Assembly: GCF_041914405.1 (NCBI RefSeq) | Contig: NZ_JAYSDK010000010.1 | Span: forward strand, 84,382-148,381 | DNA length: 64,000 bases | DNA from: Zoogloea sp041914405 | GTDB taxonomy: Bacteria; Pseudomonadota; Gammaproteobacteria; Burkholderiales; Rhodocyclaceae | Direction of reading: 5' to 3' | Position numbers and translations under genes: made by a program | In this document: one piece after another, positions 62,636 to 64,000 of the stretch | Numbering within the stretch: the first letter of the stretch is position 1 | How the letters are laid out: each line of letters begins with the position of its first letter | Notes under the pieces: generated by a model | What the model was told of the DNA's origin: nothing | The model's input: the letters and a program-made list of their open reading frames with translations, nothing else | The model's database searches: none

Positions 62636-63039
62636 GCCACCTCCGCCAATGCGGCAACCCCGGCGCGGGCCACCTGGGCGTCCTCGCCGGCCTTGACGCC
62701 GGACACGCCGACGGCGCCGACGATCACCCCATCCACGACGATCGGCTCGCCGCCTTCCAGCGGCACCACCGGCATCGCCAGCGCGGCGATGCGGCCATTG
62801 TTCACCATGTCCTCGAAGGCCTTGCTGGGCTTGCCGGTGAGCACGCAGGTGCGGGCCTTTTCCGGGGCCACGGCGGCGCTCATCAGCGGCGCGCCGTCCA
62901 TGCGCTGCAACCACAGGGCGTGGCCGCCGCCATCACAGACGGCGATGCTGACCGCCCAGCCCTGGGCCCGCGCCTCGGCCTCGGCGGCCGCGGCGATGCG
63001 CTTCACGTCGTCGAGCGTGAGTGCCTTGATGTTCTTCAT
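62632..63039 (-). CDS. GlcG/HbpS family heme-binding-like protein (DUF336)
   Basis: 135-residue protein of the GlcG/PduO-C/HbpS fold: LTLDDVKRIAAAAEAEARAQ, WAVSIAVCDGGGHAL and the C-terminal GAVGVSGVKAGEDAQVARAG. GlcG-like proteins often lie in glycolate/glyoxylate operons, as here, without a proven role; some bind heme. It is coupled to pyk by a four-base overlap. Confidence 0.85.
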   Translation of the reverse strand: MKNIKALTLDDVKRIAAAAEAEARAQGWAVSIAVCDGGGHALWLQRMDGAPLMSAAVAPEKARTCVLTGKPSKAFEDMVNNGRIAALAMPVVPLEGGEPIVVDGVIVGAVGVSGVKAGEDAQVARAGVAALAEVA

Positions 63040-63176
63040 GTGTGTCTCCTCTTTATCGTTTGGTGTGCTGCTGTGGGGGGGGGGTGATTATGCCCCCGCG
63101 GGCCGGGAAAACACACAGGGGGGGATAAATATACCCCCCCCCCGGCCCGGTGTGCCCGCCGAAGGGGCCCCCAAAT

Positions 63177-63186
63177 NNNNNNNNNN
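63177..63186. other. Assembly gap (10 N)
   Basis: Ten unknown bases inside the 218-bp intergenic region before the glycerate kinase gene. The sequence left of it (63075-63176) has improbable G and C homopolymers and looks like low-quality read ends, so this stretch should not be trusted. Confidence 0.95.
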
Positions 63187-63236
63187 CGCCCGCGGATGCC
63201 CTTCAACCGACTGAGGGCGAATGAATTCGCCCCCAC
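63187..63236. repeat. REPIN-like element, left arm lost in the gap
   Basis: The right arm 63217-63236 is identical to the 20-base arm at 13393-13412. Just right of the gap, CGCCCGCGGATG matches the inner flank of the left REP at 13339-13350 in 11 of 12 bases. So a full REPIN straddles the gap. Confidence 0.7.
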
Positions 63237-63257
63237 CGGGATCCTGTTCTCCCGGAA

Positions 63258-64000
63258 TCAGGTCACCAGAATTGCCCGGAAGTCGTTCACGTTGGTGAGG
63301 GTCGGGCCGGTGATCAGCGAATCGCCGAGGGCCTCGAAAAAGCCGTGGCCGTCGTTGTTGTCGAGGCTGTCGCGGGGGCGGATACCCTTCGCCCAGGCCC
63401 GCTCCAGCGTGTCGGGGAAGGCCAGCGCGCCGGCGATCTCCTCCAAGCCATCCACGCCGTCCGTGTCGCCGGCCACCGCGTGGATGCCGGACGCCCCGTC
63501 AAGGGCCACCGCCAAGGACAGCAGAAACTCCACGTTGCGCCCGCCGCGTCCGTTGCCGCGCACGGTGACGGTGGTCTCGCCGCCGGACAGCAGTACGCAG
63601 GGCGCCGCGATGGGCTGGCCGTGGCGCTTCACCTGCAGCGCGATGGCGGCCATTACCTTGCCCACGTCGCGGGCCTCACCCTCGATGCTGTCGCCGAGCA
63701 GCAGCGGCGTCACGCCAGCGGCGCGGGCCACGTCGGCAGCGGCCTCCAGGGCCATCTGCGGGGTGGCGATGAGGTGCGTGCTCACGCCCGCCAGGCGCGG
63801 ATCGCCCGGCTTCACGGTCTCGCCGGCACCGCTCTCCAGCAGCGCGCGGGCGCCGGCCGGCAGCTCGATGCCGTAGCGGCGGACGATCTCCAGCGCGCCG
63901 GCGCAACTCGTCGGGTCGGCCACCGTGGGCCCGGAGGCGATGTCCATCGGGTTGTCGCCGGGCACGTCGGAGATCAGCAGGTTCACCACCCGCGCCGGAT
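63258..64000 (-). CDS. ttuD: Glycerate 2-kinase (MOFRL/TtuD family), 5' part outside window
   Basis: C-terminal 247 residues of a glycerate kinase that phosphorylates D-glycerate. The MOFRL domain is seen in PCVLLSGGETTVTVRGNGRG, GGRNVEFLLSLAV and AGDTDGVDGLEEIAGA. The N-terminal part continues past 64000. It belongs with GlcG-like and pyk genes downstream, the typical end of a glyoxylate carboligase/tartronate semialdehyde operon in betaproteobacteria. The gap lies between it and the GlcG-like gene. Confidence 0.92.
   Translation of the reverse strand, partial: PARVVNLLISDVPGDNPMDIASGPTVADPTSCAGALEIVRRYGIELPAGARALLESGAGETVKPGDPRLAGVSTHLIATPQMALEAAADVARAAGVTPLLLGDSIEGEARDVGKVMAAIALQVKRHGQPIAAPCVLLSGGETTVTVRGNGRGGRNVEFLLSLAVALDGASGIHAVAGDTDGVDGLEEIAGALAFPDTLERAWAKGIRPRDSLDNNDGHGFFEALGDSLITGPTLTNVNDFRAILVT

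Noticed and set aside
63060..63176. G/C homopolymer stretch as a biological repeat or G-quadruplex
   Set aside because: It abuts an N gap and has mixed long G and C runs typical of poor read ends; I treat it as low-quality sequence.

Overview
The window is GC-rich, densely coded DNA from a betaproteobacterium, most likely a Rhodocyclales member (Azospira/Dechloromonas/Zoogloea-like). The evidence is a PEP-CTERM protein, a phasin, several chemoreceptors, a TorF-like porin-glnK-amtB operon and typical betaproteobacterial gene order. The genus call is inference. I see no insertion sequence, prophage or CRISPR array. A run of 10 N marks an assembly gap at 63177-63186.

Layout. 1-2.2 kb: nitrogen operon (porin, PII, ammonium channel) behind a sigma-54 promoter. 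2.2-9.7 kb: ubiK, a YceI protein, comM, an efflux pump, a PEP-CTERM protein and small housekeeping genes. 9.7-15.8 kb: a complete branched-chain amino-acid ABC transporter with two tandem binding proteins and a REPIN-like repeat between livK and livH. 16.4-25.1 kb: an Aer-like receptor; a sigma-54-driven aldehyde dehydrogenase with a DUF779 protein; a three-gene unit (Sel1/proline-rich/membrane anchor, ExbB-like channel, DUF2149); a cupin; and a MoxYX-like two-component system. The same palindrome lies upstream of the three-gene unit and of the two-component operon. 25.2-36.6 kb: selO, two glycosyltransferases, a 4Fe-4S membrane module, an ADP-ribosylglycohydrolase, a Lon-like protease, a phasin and a flavin reductase. 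36.7-41.4 kb: phosphate-binding-like protein, outer-membrane barrel and hybrid histidine kinase in one operon. 41.4-51 kb: ybiT, a PilZ protein, a Mn2+ (yybP-ykoY) riboswitch with its TMEM165/GDT1 exporter, MgtC, a LysR/MFS pair and a NIT-domain chemoreceptor.

51.1-57.3 kb holds the two most striking loci. The first, after tRNA-Gly and tRNA-Thr, is a single 769-residue protein fusing a cyclic-nucleotide-binding fold, an acetate kinase and a PduL phosphotransacylase. The second is a compact RiPP operon: a secreted precursor with three DG(K/S)CG motifs, a DUF692/MNIO enzyme, a DUF2063 partner, an ECF sigma factor and a zinc-finger anti-sigma. It resembles the HvfABC/bufferin copper-binding peptide systems. 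57.3-64 kb: an AhpD-like protein, a cyclophilin-like protein, a LysR regulator, a chemoreceptor with a C-terminal sensor domain, and the end of a glycerate pathway operon (glycerate kinase, GlcG-like protein, pyruvate kinase) interrupted by the assembly gap.
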